Below, in pieces: positions 25,810 to 35,466 of a stretch of 64,000 nucleotides of DNA. The notes beneath the pieces were generated by a model. It was not told the DNA's origin and did no database searches. It saw only the letters and a list, made by a program, of their open reading frames with translations. Source of the stretch: Antitrichia curtipendula (Eukaryota > Streptophyta > Bryopsida > Hypnales > Leucodontaceae); the NCBI GenBank assembly GCA_951230915.1, contig OX579634.1:124001-188000 (forward strand). Reading direction: 5' to 3'. Position 1 is the first letter of the stretch, and each line of letters begins with the position of its first letter. Position numbers and translations under genes: made by a program.

Positions 25810-27049
25810 ATGGCTCAAGCGTTGAGGAGCGCCAGCATCGCGTCGTCGTTCTGCGGAACGAGCGAGTTCGTGGGGTCCGTGGAGCGCCTAGGGAGGTCGA
25901 ATGGCGCCCGCGTGGTGGCCAAGTTCGCGGCCGGGACGAAGAAGGTGAAGCAGGCGGCGAGGAGCGCGCAGAAGAAGTTCTCGGGCTCCGGCGCCGACAG
26001 GCCGCTGTGGTTTCCAGGGGCGAAGGCGCCGGAGTGGCTGGACGGGTCTCTGGTGGGCGACTATGGATTCGACCCGCTGGCGCTGGGCAAGAGCCCCGAG
26101 TACTTGCAGGTAGAGTTGGACTCGCTGAACCAGAACCTGGCGAAGAACCTGGCCGGCGACGTGATCGGGAGCCGAGTGTCGAAGAAGGCGGACATCAACC
26201 CGACCCCGTTCCAGCCCTACAGCGAGGTGTTCGGGCTCCAGAGGTTCAGGGAATGCGAGCTCATCCACGGCCGGTGGGCGATGCTGGCCATCTTGGGAGC
26301 TCTGTCCGTGGAGGCGCTCACGGGGGTCACCTGGCAAGACGCCGGAAAGGTGAGATTTTTTCTGCTGGTGATTGTATTGCTGAATTGCGTGGAGTATGAC
26401 CCGCCTGCGTTGTTTGCGTTCGATTGAATGCGAAGGTTGTCCGCTCGGTGTAGCAATGCGATGTGTATCCTGCGCTTTCGTGGGGCTCGGAGTCGTGCTT
26501 GGTAGTTCTCAGAGTTTTTCTGGTGACGATCCCTATCCGCCAGTACGGTGCAGAAAGCAATAAGGAATGTTAGTGGGTTGTGGTCACGAAGCTGCCTCTT
26601 CTTACTGAAAGGAATGAATGGAGGCTTGTACGATTGCATTGGAGTTTTGACACGGGAGTGTGGGATTGCGTTGCTCCGTGTGTTGTCAGGTGGAGCTGGT
26701 GGACGGTGCTTCGTACTTCGGTCTGCCCCTGCCGTTCAGCATCACGAGCCTGGTTTACATCGAAGCCCTTTTGGTGGGCCTGATCGAGTTCTACAGGAAC
26801 GGGGAGTTGAACCCCGAGAAGCGTCTGTACCCGGGTGGCAAGTACTTCGACCCACTGAAGTTGGCCGACGACCCCGAGAAGAAGGAGGTTCTGAAATTAG
26901 CCGAAATTAAGCACGCGAGGTTGGCCATGGTTGCCGCCTTGGGGTTCGCCGTCCAGGCCGCCGCCACGGGCAAGGGCCCCCTGGACAACTGGGCCACCCA
27001 CCTTGCGGATCCCCTGCACACCACCATCTTCGACACGTTCTCGAAGTGA
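25810..27049 (+). CDS. LHCB4: Chlorophyll a/b-binding protein CP29 (Lhcb4), photosystem II minor antenna
   Basis: CP29 is a monomeric thylakoid antenna that links trimeric LHCII to the photosystem II core. Two exons (25810-26349 and 26690-27049) give 299 residues. The first ~40 residues are a Ser/Ala/Arg-rich chloroplast transit peptide. The mature part has [32 protein letters not shown] and the CP29-specific block FQPYSEVFG. The three membrane helices lie at about residues 145-172 ([14 protein letters not shown]), 196-213 ([17 protein letters not shown]) and 250-275 ([15 protein letters not shown]); helices 1 and 3 carry the chlorophyll-ligand Glu/His residues. The ending [14 protein letters not shown] is typical of the family. 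Coding GC is very high compared with all neighbours. No break is seen. Confidence 0.97.
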
Positions 27050-27284
27050 TTTGATTAGTTTCTTGTCTGTAGCTGCAACGTCAATGCCCAGGGTTTTATT
27101 GTAAGCATGCAATGTAATATTACACAAATTTTCCAAGTCAAGTGCTGGGGTTCGTGGGTATGATGCTGTGGGCATGTATCCGAGGGCGTTGCTGTGGGTT
27201 GTCTGCGACTGCTTGCGCGTCCTCGCGTCCTCGACTTTTCTGTTTCGGTTGTGCGCGCCCTTGATTCTGGCAGTCATTCGAATG

Positions 27285-27530
27285 CTTAGAGGGGCCTCTT
27301 GGACAATTGGGATGACCGGTGACATGTCCGTGATTTGATTAGTTTCTGGTCTGTAGGTGCAACGTGAATGTCGAAGGTTGAATTGTAAGCATGCAGTGTA
27401 GCGCTACACGAATTTTCCAATGTGCACCTCCTGGAGAACTGGGTCTGTGACAGGGGCGTGCGGATGGTGTAATTGCAAGGGTTCATGCGAGACCTCGGCA
27501 TTGTCGCCGCCTGTGGTTTTGTACGATGTG
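27285..27530 (+). pseudogene. Decayed partial copies of the Lhcb4 3' end
   Basis: The stretch 27288-27422 repeats the end of Lhcb4 and its 3' UTR: it resembles the CDS text around ccctggacaactggg, then gtgatttgattagtttc, ctgtag-tgcaacgt, attgtaagcatgca and cacnaattttccaa in the same order as 26978-27141. At about 27430 a further cctggagaactggg occurs. The text at 27485-27525 translates as a degraded version of the third membrane helix (DLGIVAACGF against [10 protein letters not shown]). There is no open frame. These look like remains of a former tandem Lhcb4 copy or copies. Confidence 0.7.
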
Positions 27531-27984
27531 TTATGAAGCTCGTGGTTGTATACGAGTCTCCCATTTGGCAGATGAATCTGAAGTTGCTTGTGGTGATTTT
27601 AGTTGGATGCAATAGGGAATGCAATAGGGGATGCCTGTACACTCCATTTTTGTTTTGAATCGACGGTATCATCAACCCATCTTGCCGCGTGACTGGAGGA
27701 TAGCGGGATTGGGAGATGGAACTTTTTCTAAAGTTGTCAAATTAAAAAGTGTTCTGACAAGAGTGGTCTATGGAACTCGCATCTCTCACCGAAAAGGCAA
27801 GTTCAGGAGTTGAACCCTGCCCTGCCCTCGTGCCACTTTGGCAAGCGAGTTCACGCCCACTTCGTCTAATGCATTCGGTCTCACGCTCTCGGTTTCACCT
27901 ATTTACTGGATCTCTTATTTTTTCTTGCATCTACATATGTGCATCTTCATCACCTGTGTCGGGTTGTTGTACGGAAGTAGTCTT
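27531..27984. other. Intergenic DNA, nothing recognised
   Basis: Mixed-composition DNA without recognisable coding sequence, element ends or RNA genes. Confidence 0.5.
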
Positions 27985-28240
27985 CTATATGGTGCCCCAT
28001 TTCACTTCCTTTTTGAAATGGACTTCGGCAGTCATCCGTCTCGCGATAAAAAGCGGAACTTCAACGGTGTTGACGACGTCAGGTTTGTACAGGAATTGCC
28101 AGATTTTGATGCACTGCCGTTTGTTGTCCTCATGTACTGTAGGGGTCTTCATGTGTGCCTTATTTGTGTGCTGGTTGTAGCAGTGACGTTCCACACTGGA
28201 AGGCTCTTATCCATGTGCGACGAGTCAATGTTATCTTCAC
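27985..28240 (-). pseudogene. Relic of the family of the split RING-like gene
   Basis: Reading the minus strand from about 28194 down to 27985 gives text that aligns with the conserved part of the gene interrupted at 30400/59159. Here RHCYNQHTNKAH, LYKPDVVNTVEVPLFIAR and AEVHFKKEVKWGT correspond there to RHHHNRHTNKAN, LYKNAFVERNEVPLFLAR and AEVALKKEVDWST. Just upstream, LPVW in another frame matches FPAW, so at least one frameshift is present. It lies in the opposite orientation to the larger copy. No other exon was found nearby, so it is a fragment of unknown function. Confidence 0.7.
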
Positions 28241-29416
28241 CCCGGAATAGTCCAGGGAGAAGGTTCAAAATTTTCCCAACTGTGGAAAGCGAGCTTATCA
28301 AAACTCTTCCAAGGAATGGTTTCCAGCCCAGTCAATGCTATTGGTGGCCATGGTGATAGTTAAAAAGGGATGCAGGGATGCGTAAATGTTGTAACTTGTA
28401 TCAAAAGTAAACCTCAACACCCTGCATCCAAGCATGCATCATGAAGAGGGACAAGGAAGGTGTGAAGAGAATGCAAGGGCCACTCAATATATGGGGCTTG
28501 GGCGACTTTTGGTAGGGCTAGTACTCCTATGATGAGTGCAAGTTTTGAACCTTGCACAAGGGTGACCTCTGGTAAAAAAATTTGGGTTTTTTTAACTGTA
28601 GTAGGGCAACTACTAGTCCACATGATTGTGGAAATTTTTGGTGTCCGGTGTGTTTGCCAATGGCGATTGTGGGTATTAGGTGGCAATTATAGGTCCATAG
28701 TGGGGCAATTGTTTATAGGGCGAGCACATTGGAAGGTGACTTCAAGTGGGCTACATATTGCCTAAGGCATAATGAATTGCCATCAAACTTTCTTCCTCAA
28801 AAGTTGCCATAGATTGTCCATGTGTGAATGTACACTACTAGGACAATCAAGGTTAGGGTGTGGGTCCTAAAGCCTAAGCGCGAGGGAGGGGGGTTCGTTT
28901 TTTGGAGTGTTTCAATGCCATGCATTGTCACCATGTAAAGCATGACAAACAGATTGTCTACATGGGATCAACCTTGTATCAAGTTTAGAACGCTCCAAAA
29001 TCATTTCAACTGCACAAATTGTGGTGTGATGCTTTGAAAGTATAGAACCATTGAAGGATAAGAAGAAGTCTAAAGTGGACCTCAACTATTGAGGTCTACC
29101 ACAATCTAATTACCCACCTAATTACCCACCTACAAAGTACATGCACCTTGCATATTGAGTGTGTTTGGAATGGTATGATTGAAAACTAGTTCCATTTTTT
29201 AAAAGGCACCAATTTGACAAACTTTTGCATCAGATTTCCGCATTTGAGTGATGTAATTTGCAAGGGCATCCATGACTTTCAGAGAGTTTGGCATCTAAGA
29301 AGCCCACTCAACCTATTCAAATGCATGCAAGCCTAGTTCTACAAATGCATTAACTCCAAAGTGTCACGGAAGATAGAAAGTATCCTCAAGGTTTTTCAAG
29401 TGCAGAAATTGTAAAG
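28241..29416. other. Intergenic DNA, no genes seen
   Basis: No supportable coding sequence. The text reads like old transposon-derived DNA, but I found no matching termini or target duplications. Confidence 0.45.
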
Positions 29417-29689
29417 ATGGAGGAGTCAACTAGGAAATTGCTTAGAAAAGGACTTGTAGATCTGCGGGAGAACTTGTGGGCACTTATTTATCCACCCCTG
29501 GTAAATAGGCGTACACAACCAGGCAGGGTTGTTCCCCTGGACAACTCGACAACACGACAAGCACGACGTCAAATACGTCCAGTAGAGGTCCCCGTCCGTC
29601 TAGTAGAGTCAACTTTACCCTTTGACTTTTCAAAAATTACCCCCCATTTACCTAGGCCTACCTGGCAGCCGCGTGGCAAATTCAGGGCG

Positions 29690-29925
29690 ACAGCGGGTGT
29701 AAGGCGACAGCGGGTGTAAGGCGACAGCGGGTGGGAAGTCAGAGCCGAGGTCGACCCACGAAAACCAGAAGTGACCCGCGATCGCCCCACAGGATCCGCA
29801 CGCACCCCTTTAGACGCGCGGTCGCCCCACAGGACCCGCATGCGCCCCTGGTGACCCGAGGTCGCCTTCTGGTGATCCGAGGTCGCCCCACAGGACCCGC
29901 ACACGCCACTATGGTCTCCTGATCC
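29690..29925 (+). repeat. GC-rich short tandem repeats
   Basis: The motif aggcgacagcgggtgta occurs as a run of about three units at 29690-29742. Downstream a second, looser repeat based on cgccccacaggacccgca recurs about three times between 29784 and 29905, each followed by ncgcccc-like text. The block lies upstream of the split RING-like gene and may be part of its promoter region. Confidence 0.7.
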
Positions 29926-30010
29926 ACACGCGCCCAGTAAACTTCCCAGTCGAGGTCACCTATATCTAGTCACCATTTCTTCATTCTTCCACGTTCATCA
30001 CTAAGGCTTT

Positions 30011-30400
30011 TTGGCTTGTATCCCTTTGTGGCTACATGCTCAAGCTTTATGTGTTGAGACTTTACTTTTTACTACATTCATCCAGGTTTCTAATATCATT
30101 GATTTGGCTTTGATACTTCTCAAGTCGTTGTTGAAGCCTCAATTTCAGCAACTAGGTATAGGTAGCAGAGGTAATACTGGTGGGGCACTTCCGGTGTCTG
30201 CTACTACTCGCACTGCGGGGGCAATAAGAAAGGCTGAGAAAGATAGGAATCGGAAGCGCAGAGGCACCATGCACCGAAAGCATTTGCACGTGTTGACTAG
30301 CGAAAATCACCTTGCTTTTAGAAGGTGGGACGAGGTGCCTGAGCCGTGGACAATACAAACCTACGAAGATTACATTGAGTGGTGCTACATTGGCAAGTTC
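30011..30400 (+). pseudogene. 5' segment of an unrecognised gene split by the Copia insertion
   Basis: The frame ending at 30400 encodes a basic segment (KAEKDRNRKRRGTMHRKHLH) followed by FRRWDEVPEPWTIQTYEDY and EWCYIGKF. It stops exactly at the AGTTC target duplication and continues in the same frame at 59164 (FPAWRHHHNRHTNK). The true N-terminus is uncertain: a splice acceptor is possible near 30090 and I did not identify an earlier exon. I do not recognise the product. The relic at 27985-28240 shows that the family has several copies. Confidence 0.65.
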
Positions 30401-30764
30401 TATTGAAAGCAAAGAACTTATATTGCAATGAAGAGAGAATACAACAAGTTAATGGAAGGGGTAATAAACCTAGCAAGGGGCTTCTCTTTAATACTATTCT
30501 ACCAACAAGCACCATGACTATCCTTATGGGTTATATCACTTCACACTATCTTCACTTCACTTCACTCTATCTTCACTTCACTCTAACTTCACTCTATCTT
30601 CACTTCACTCTAACTTCACTCTATCTTCACTTCACTTCATTCTATTATAAAGTTGTTCCTCTCTACTAGCACCTTGGTTGGCTACAAACAACTCCTAACT
30701 AAAGTAAGCCCATACATAGAGCTCACACATGAGTGCCTAAGTGTTCTACTCACTAATCTTAACA
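30401..30764 (-). repeat. Copia 3' LTR
   Basis: On the element's strand it runs from TGTTAAGATTAG to CTTTCAATA. It matches the other LTR with only a handful of substitutions but is 75 bases longer. The extra length is an expansion of a ttcacttcactctaact-type tandem repeat at about 30545-30640. Confidence 0.93.
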
Positions 30765-30775
30765 CTCCCACTTTG
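30765..30775 (-). other. Copia polypurine tract
   Basis: On the minus strand CAAAGTGGGAG abuts the TG start of the 3' LTR, the expected position for the plus-strand primer. Confidence 0.8.
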
Positions 30776-31040
30776 TTTGTTGCCAAACAATGTCAAACCC
30801 ATCTCCGTGCGAAGAACTTCGTGGCGACGCTTAGCAAGGGCCTTTGTCAACATATCCGCTACCATACGCTCTATCAGTATGTACCTCATTTCGATCACAT
30901 TGCTCTCAACCTTCTCACGAATGAAGTGGTGTTGAATGTCAATGTGCTTGCTCTGAGAGTGGTGAGTTGGATTCTTCACCAACGCAATGGCCAGTTGCTT
31001 CTTCGAATTCCATGAAAGCGCACCATCTCCAAGCATGAAC
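30776..31040 (-). pseudogene. Copia RNase H C-terminal remnant
   Basis: On the minus strand the frame reads VFMLGDGALSWNSKKQ, then jumps to LVKNPTHHSQSKHIDI and HFIREKVE, ending with DMLTKALAK and GLTLFGN. These are the start and end of the Copia RNase H and tether region. The central part, normally containing a TEAEY-like motif and its flanks, is missing without loss of frame. The upstream frame continues across the CACTA insertion into 33838. Confidence 0.85.
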
Positions 31041-31296
31041 ACACACTAGTAGAAAATGACGTCCAAATTAACAGAAAATCAACATATTTATGTTGATTTG
31101 GGTACTGCAATGTCCGATTTCACATTTTTTTGTTAATGGCGACATTTTTTTTTGTTGATTTGGACAATCTTCACATTTTTTTGTTAATGGCAACATTTTT
31201 TTTTTTGGTTGATTTGGACAATCAGTGACAAAATCAACAGATTTTTGTTGAAAAAAAATTAGGTATACATTTCGGTGTTCCATAAAGTCAGCAGAC

Positions 31297-31845
31297 TTTG
31301 AAGGTTATTTGCACATAATAAATGAACATTTTTCAAAGCACTTTCAACTAAAAAAAAGTTGTGGAATTAAACCAACTTTCATCTCCAACAGTCTTTTTGA
31401 GATTTAAAATCTCCAATCAAAAGTTATGAACAAATTTTAGAAAAATATTGGAAATTAATTTTTAAGTAAATTCAGAAGACTTTGGAAGTCGTTTTGGTAT
31501 AGTAAAAGGATTTTTTGGAAAAACTTTTAAACTAAGAGAAGTTGTAAATTTTAGAAAACTTTCATCTCTTATAATCTGTTTGAAGTTTTGGTCCTCCATT
31601 CAAAAGCTATGAACAAAATTTAGAGAAGATGTTAAAAAATGTCAAAAATGTCAAAAGTGATGATTTCCTAACCTCTCTCTAAACTTTGTCCAAAACTTTT
31701 GAGGGAAATCTTCAAATCTCAAATGGAATTTTGGAGATGAAAGCTTTTTTGAATTACTACCTTTTTTTAGTTCAAAATCCTTTCAAAAAAGTTCTTCTAC
31801 TATGCCAAAACAACCTCCAAAGTTTGCTGAGTTTACAATGAAATA
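31297..31845. repeat. Diverged ~170-bp units inside the CACTA element
   Basis: Two forward units (about 31297-31445 and 31470-31625) and one inverted unit (about 31670-31845) share the order cagcagactttgaag, catagtaaa, ttcaacta-aaaa-gtt, tttcatctcc and aaaagttatgaacaaa. The same unit recurs in the long hairpin at 32985-33352. Confidence 0.65.
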
Positions 31846-32984
31846 ATTTTAAAAACCTATCTCCATTTTGTTAGGTTCCATATTAATTTCTACGCTATTA
31901 TCCGATTTTCAAAATTCCAATATATATGGGAAGTATTTAAAAATTTATTTACAAAATGTAGTCTAAAGGAAATAGGGAGCAAATATAATTTGCTTACAAT
32001 GAAAGAAATAGTAGAGATGGAAAAAGACATTTTCTTAAACATTTCTAGTCTTTACTTTGCACAATCAAACTAGATTTGAAGTAAAAAATTCAAATTTTTA
32101 TTTTTAGTAATTTTTAAAATACAAAATCCAATTTGGTGTGATTAAGAATACAAAAATAATTAGAATGATTTCAAATTTTTTGGAGATGTTCCAAACATTG
32201 AACTAATGATATTAATTGTTAAATTTCAAAAAATGATACATTTATCAATTTTTAAATTCTTTGTAGAATCCGATTTGGTCAGGTTTGGCTTTCTACTCTT
32301 TTTGCTTGAAAATGTCTACAAACTTGGGAGAGTTTTAAATTTTTAAATTTTTTAAATAAAAAAATAATACATTTGCCTTAGATTCTAAAACCATTTTTCT
32401 GGAGGGCAATAAAGCATTTATTACCTTCTTATAATTTTTTTCCTCCAGAAGAGTTTTTTGCCTAAAGAGTTGATCATCCAAAATTATTATAATTTAAAAA
32501 CTTAATGGTCAAGATTTTCCACAATTAATTCCGGGCATACTAGACAAAGTATCCTTCACTTTTTTACGGTTAAAATTAAAAATTTCAAACACGTCCATGT
32601 GCAAAACCCCATCAAAATTGGACAATTCAAAAAAAACCTCCATTGTAAAAACATTGTTAGGCCTTGAGGAATTAAAGCCAAAAAAATTGAAATTTTATCC
32701 ACAATGAGCTATCTAAAATCTCTATATTGCCAAAAAATGCTAATTTGTCATTTAGAGGTTAATTTTTTTAATTTCCAACTGGTTAAGTTTTATCTTTCAA
32801 ATAACTTATCCAAAAAAATGAATGTCAATTCTTGAACTTGCAAGTGTTCATTACATGTTGAAGAAATATGCTGGAAATTTATACTTCAGCCTTCAAAAAA
32901 ATATTTTATATTCATGCTTGAAGGAAATAGTATATACAATTTTTTTTTTAATAACATCATCATTCAGAAATCGGTGTTTACAAA

Positions 32985-33352
32985 TTTCAGCAGACTTCAA
33001 GGGCCGTTTTCACATAGTAAATTAACTTCTTTTTTTAAACTTTCAACTAAGAAAAGTTTTTAAATGAAGTTATGTTTCATCTACAAAAATCCGTTTGCAA
33101 TTTGGAGTCTTCAATGAAAAGTTATGGACAAAATTCAGAGAAGGGTTGGTATGGCCATTTTTCTTTGACACTTTGAACACCTTCTCTGAATTTTGTCCAT
33201 AACTTTTTATTAAAGAATCCAAATCGCAAACGGATTTTTGGAGATGAAATTTAACTTCATTTAAAAACTTTTCTTAGTTGAAAGTTTAAAAAAAGAAGTT
33301 AATTTACTATGTGAAAACGGCCCTTGAAGTTTGCTGACTTTCCAATGCAAAT
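32985..33352. repeat. Long near-perfect inverted repeat (foldback) in CACTA
   Basis: The left arm at about 32985-33146 (cagcagacttcaagggccg to aaaattcagagaaggg) is inverted at about 33168-33352 (ccttctctgaattttgtcc to cggcccttgaagtttgctga). The spacer is only about 20-30 bases. Arms of roughly 165 bases with few mismatches would form a long RNA hairpin if transcribed. Confidence 0.85.
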
Positions 33353-33409
33353 GAAAAAATAACCTAGAAGTAGTTAAATAGAAAACACACTTCTACATGG
33401 ACATGGAAT

Positions 33410-33585
33410 CACGCATGTGATCCGTTGGCTAAGGATTCTAGGTTCTAACCCCAAGGTGTGGGGTTCGAACCCTGCCGGCTGCTCGCTTGTGTGGTGGCCT
33501 GCCTGCCCGCGTGGCGGCCTGCTCACATGGCAGCCAGCCTGCCCGCTTGGCGGCCTGCTCGTGTGGCAGCTGCCACATGGCATTT
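33410..33585 (+). repeat. tRNA-like promoter boxes followed by GC-rich short repeats
   Basis: The text ttggctaaggattc resembles an RNA polymerase III A box. About 40 bases on, ggttcgaaccc is a perfect B box. No complete cloverleaf forms. It is followed by about four loose copies of a gtggcggcctgctcgc-type motif to 33585. It may be a tRNA-derived SINE head inside the CACTA element; the evidence is thin. Confidence 0.35.
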
Positions 33586-33837
33586 CGAGGAAATTCGTTT
33601 TTCCATTAAAAAATTGTTGAAAAATTAACACTTTCTAGTTGCCAAATCAACACTTTCTAGTTACTTAATCAACACTTTTGTGTTGATGAACCACACAAAA
33701 GTGTTCATTTTTATGTCCAAATCAACACTATTTTGCTATACAATGTCCAAGTCAACACGTCCAAATCAACACGAAAATGAACAAAAAAAATCAACATTTT
33801 TTTGTGACTTTGGACGCTGAATTTTCTACTAGTGACA

Positions 33838-35252
33838 TAGCCCGATGTAGACCTCCGATCGGTTGCATCTCCTGCCTAATCTGCATCACAAAAGACCACC
33901 AATGCAAGACTCCTCCCTCCAAGCACCAATTTGGCTTCCAATGAGCCTTGGAGGTACCGCATGATCCTCTTCACCGCAGCCCAATGCATGGGACCGCCCT
34001 TGGCCAACAATCTTGCCTTGTAGCGCACAATGCTCCCCGATGCATCTCTCTTGGTGCAAAACACCCATTTGCACCCAACACTCTTGCGATCAGTAGAAAG
34101 GGGAGAAAGCTCCCATGTACCTTTGCTCATAAGCGAGGTGCACTCCGCTTGCATGGCTAGCTCCCACTTGCTTGCATCCGCGCTCCTCATGGCCTCCTCC
34201 ATGGTGCTTGGGTCTCTCACAAACGCCACGTTTGCACGCTCCACTTGGTCTTGAGGCAAGATGTGGTTCATCCACCACTCTCCAAGCGGCCGTTGCTCCC
34301 TCGTGGGATATCTTGACTCCTTGGCCGCCTCTCCTACACCACCATCTTCACGTGGAGCCACAACCACCTTCTTCGACGTCAGTGCGGTGAGAGGCTCCTC
34401 TTCTTCTTCAGCCACTTCTTGGCCACTAGGAGATTGGTCCACCTCAAAGCCTCCATTGCTCCCACTTGGACCTATCTCCAAAGGTTCACCATCCACCTTC
34501 TTGTTTTCCATGAAAATGACATTTTGACTCTTGAGAATCTTCTTTGTCTCCAAGCACATGAGTCTATACGCCTTGGAGCCCTTCCAATAGCCCAAAAACA
34601 AGCACTTGGTGCCCTTGGCATTAAGCTTGGAGCGTTGGAGGCTCAAATCCAATGCATACGCCACACATCTAAAGATGCGCATGTGGCCAATGTTGGGCCT
34701 TTTTCCACTCCATGCCTCTTGCGGTGTCATCGATGCAACCGCACTCGTGGGACACCGATTGCAAATGTAGGCCGCATTCGATACCGCCTCTGCCCAAAAC
34801 TCGTACTTGAGGCCTTGGGCATGCAATATGGCTCGAGCCATCTCCACAAGCGTACGATTGGCACGCTCCGCCACACCATTTTGTTGCGGAGTGTATGGCA
34901 CTGAGGTTTGATATGCAATGCCGTGCTCTCTCATAAAGGCCTCAAAAGCCTTGGACATGTACTCCCCACCGTTGTCCGACCTCAACACCTTGATCTTGTG
35001 GCCGCTCTCATTCTCCACAAGTGTCTTCCATGTTTTGAACCTCTCAAACACCTCACTCTTGCATTTGAGTACCAACACCCACACCTTCCTCGAAAAGTCA
35101 TCAATGAAGGTGAGGAAATATCTTGCACCACCCATGGAAGTGGTCTTCACGGGGCCACACACATCAGAGTACACAATCTCCAACACCTTGGCTGCCCTCG
35201 TTGCCCCATTGCTTGGAAAAGGCTTCCTCGCTTGCTTGCCTTCAATGCAAGC
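33838..35252 (-). pseudogene. Copia integrase and truncated reverse transcriptase
   Basis: On the minus strand this frame starts at the 21.9-kb insertion (PACIEGKQARKPFPS, the zinc-finger end of the GAG-pre-integrase region). It covers the integrase core, with catalytic Asp in YSDVCGP, Asp in RSDNGGEY and Glu in QQNGVAERANRTL. The reverse transcriptase starts (WVFCTKRDASGSIVRYKARL) but jumps at LLAKGGPMHW to the region after the catalytic core (AVKRIMRYLQGS), so the polymerase active-site segment is absent. VVFCDAD is then followed by TAG, where Trp is expected. The frame leads into the CACTA insertion at GY. Confidence 0.92.
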
Positions 35253-35274
35253 GGGTGAAAGCACACTACGGTTG
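35253..35274 (+). repeat. Left terminal inverted repeat of the giant transposon
   Basis: Identical to the inverted right end over 22 bases. Just inside, cccgtgaact occurs twice (about 35386 and 35396 onward), and GTAC motifs begin within 60 bases. Confidence 0.92.
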
Positions 35275-35466
35275 CCCCCCTGGCCCGATATACAAACAAT
35301 TACGCACAGTACAGATTGTACGCCATTTGGTACGCCTCGTATTCTGGCGGGTTTTCCGGTACTCTGACAAAGTACCCGTGAACTCGGGCAACGGTCCCGT
35401 GAACTAGGCGCTTCAGGTAGTCGCCTGAATGCTTCGATGCTCTTTGAGTTTACAGTTTTCTTGTGA

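Larger units (their letters stand above)
31044..33834. mobile_element. Non-autonomous CACTA (EnSpm-like) DNA transposon
   Basis: The ends are CACTAGTAGAAAAT at 31044 and its inverted version ATTTTCTACTAGTG ending at 33834, flanked by a 3-bp duplication ACA (31041-31043 and 33835-33837). Both subterminal regions carry many copies of a CCAAATCAACA-type motif (as GTTGATTTGG at the left end), typical of CACTA transposase-binding arrays. It is 2,791 bp long and has no transposase frame. It interrupts the Copia RNase H frame; removing it restores SGYVF in frame. Inside are diverged foldback repeats and a tRNA-like tract. Confidence 0.92.

Noticed and set aside
25888..26337. Long antisense and alternative-frame ORFs over Lhcb4
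   Set aside because: GC-rich coding DNA gives few stops in other frames; the sense frame is unmistakably CP29.
33420..33480. tRNA gene
   Set aside because: A and B boxes are present but no complete cloverleaf can be folded; kept only as a tRNA-like tract.
35264..35274. CACTACGGTTG at both ends of the giant element, suggesting a CACTA transposon
   Set aside because: The inverted repeat extends further out to GGGTGAAAGCA, and the duplication is 4 bp at that point. Flanks do not give a 3-bp duplication at CACTA, and the transposase is not EnSpm-like.
34918..35407. Plus-strand frames across the Copia integrase
   Set aside because: The minus strand carries the conserved integrase DDE motifs; the plus-strand frames have no recognisable content.
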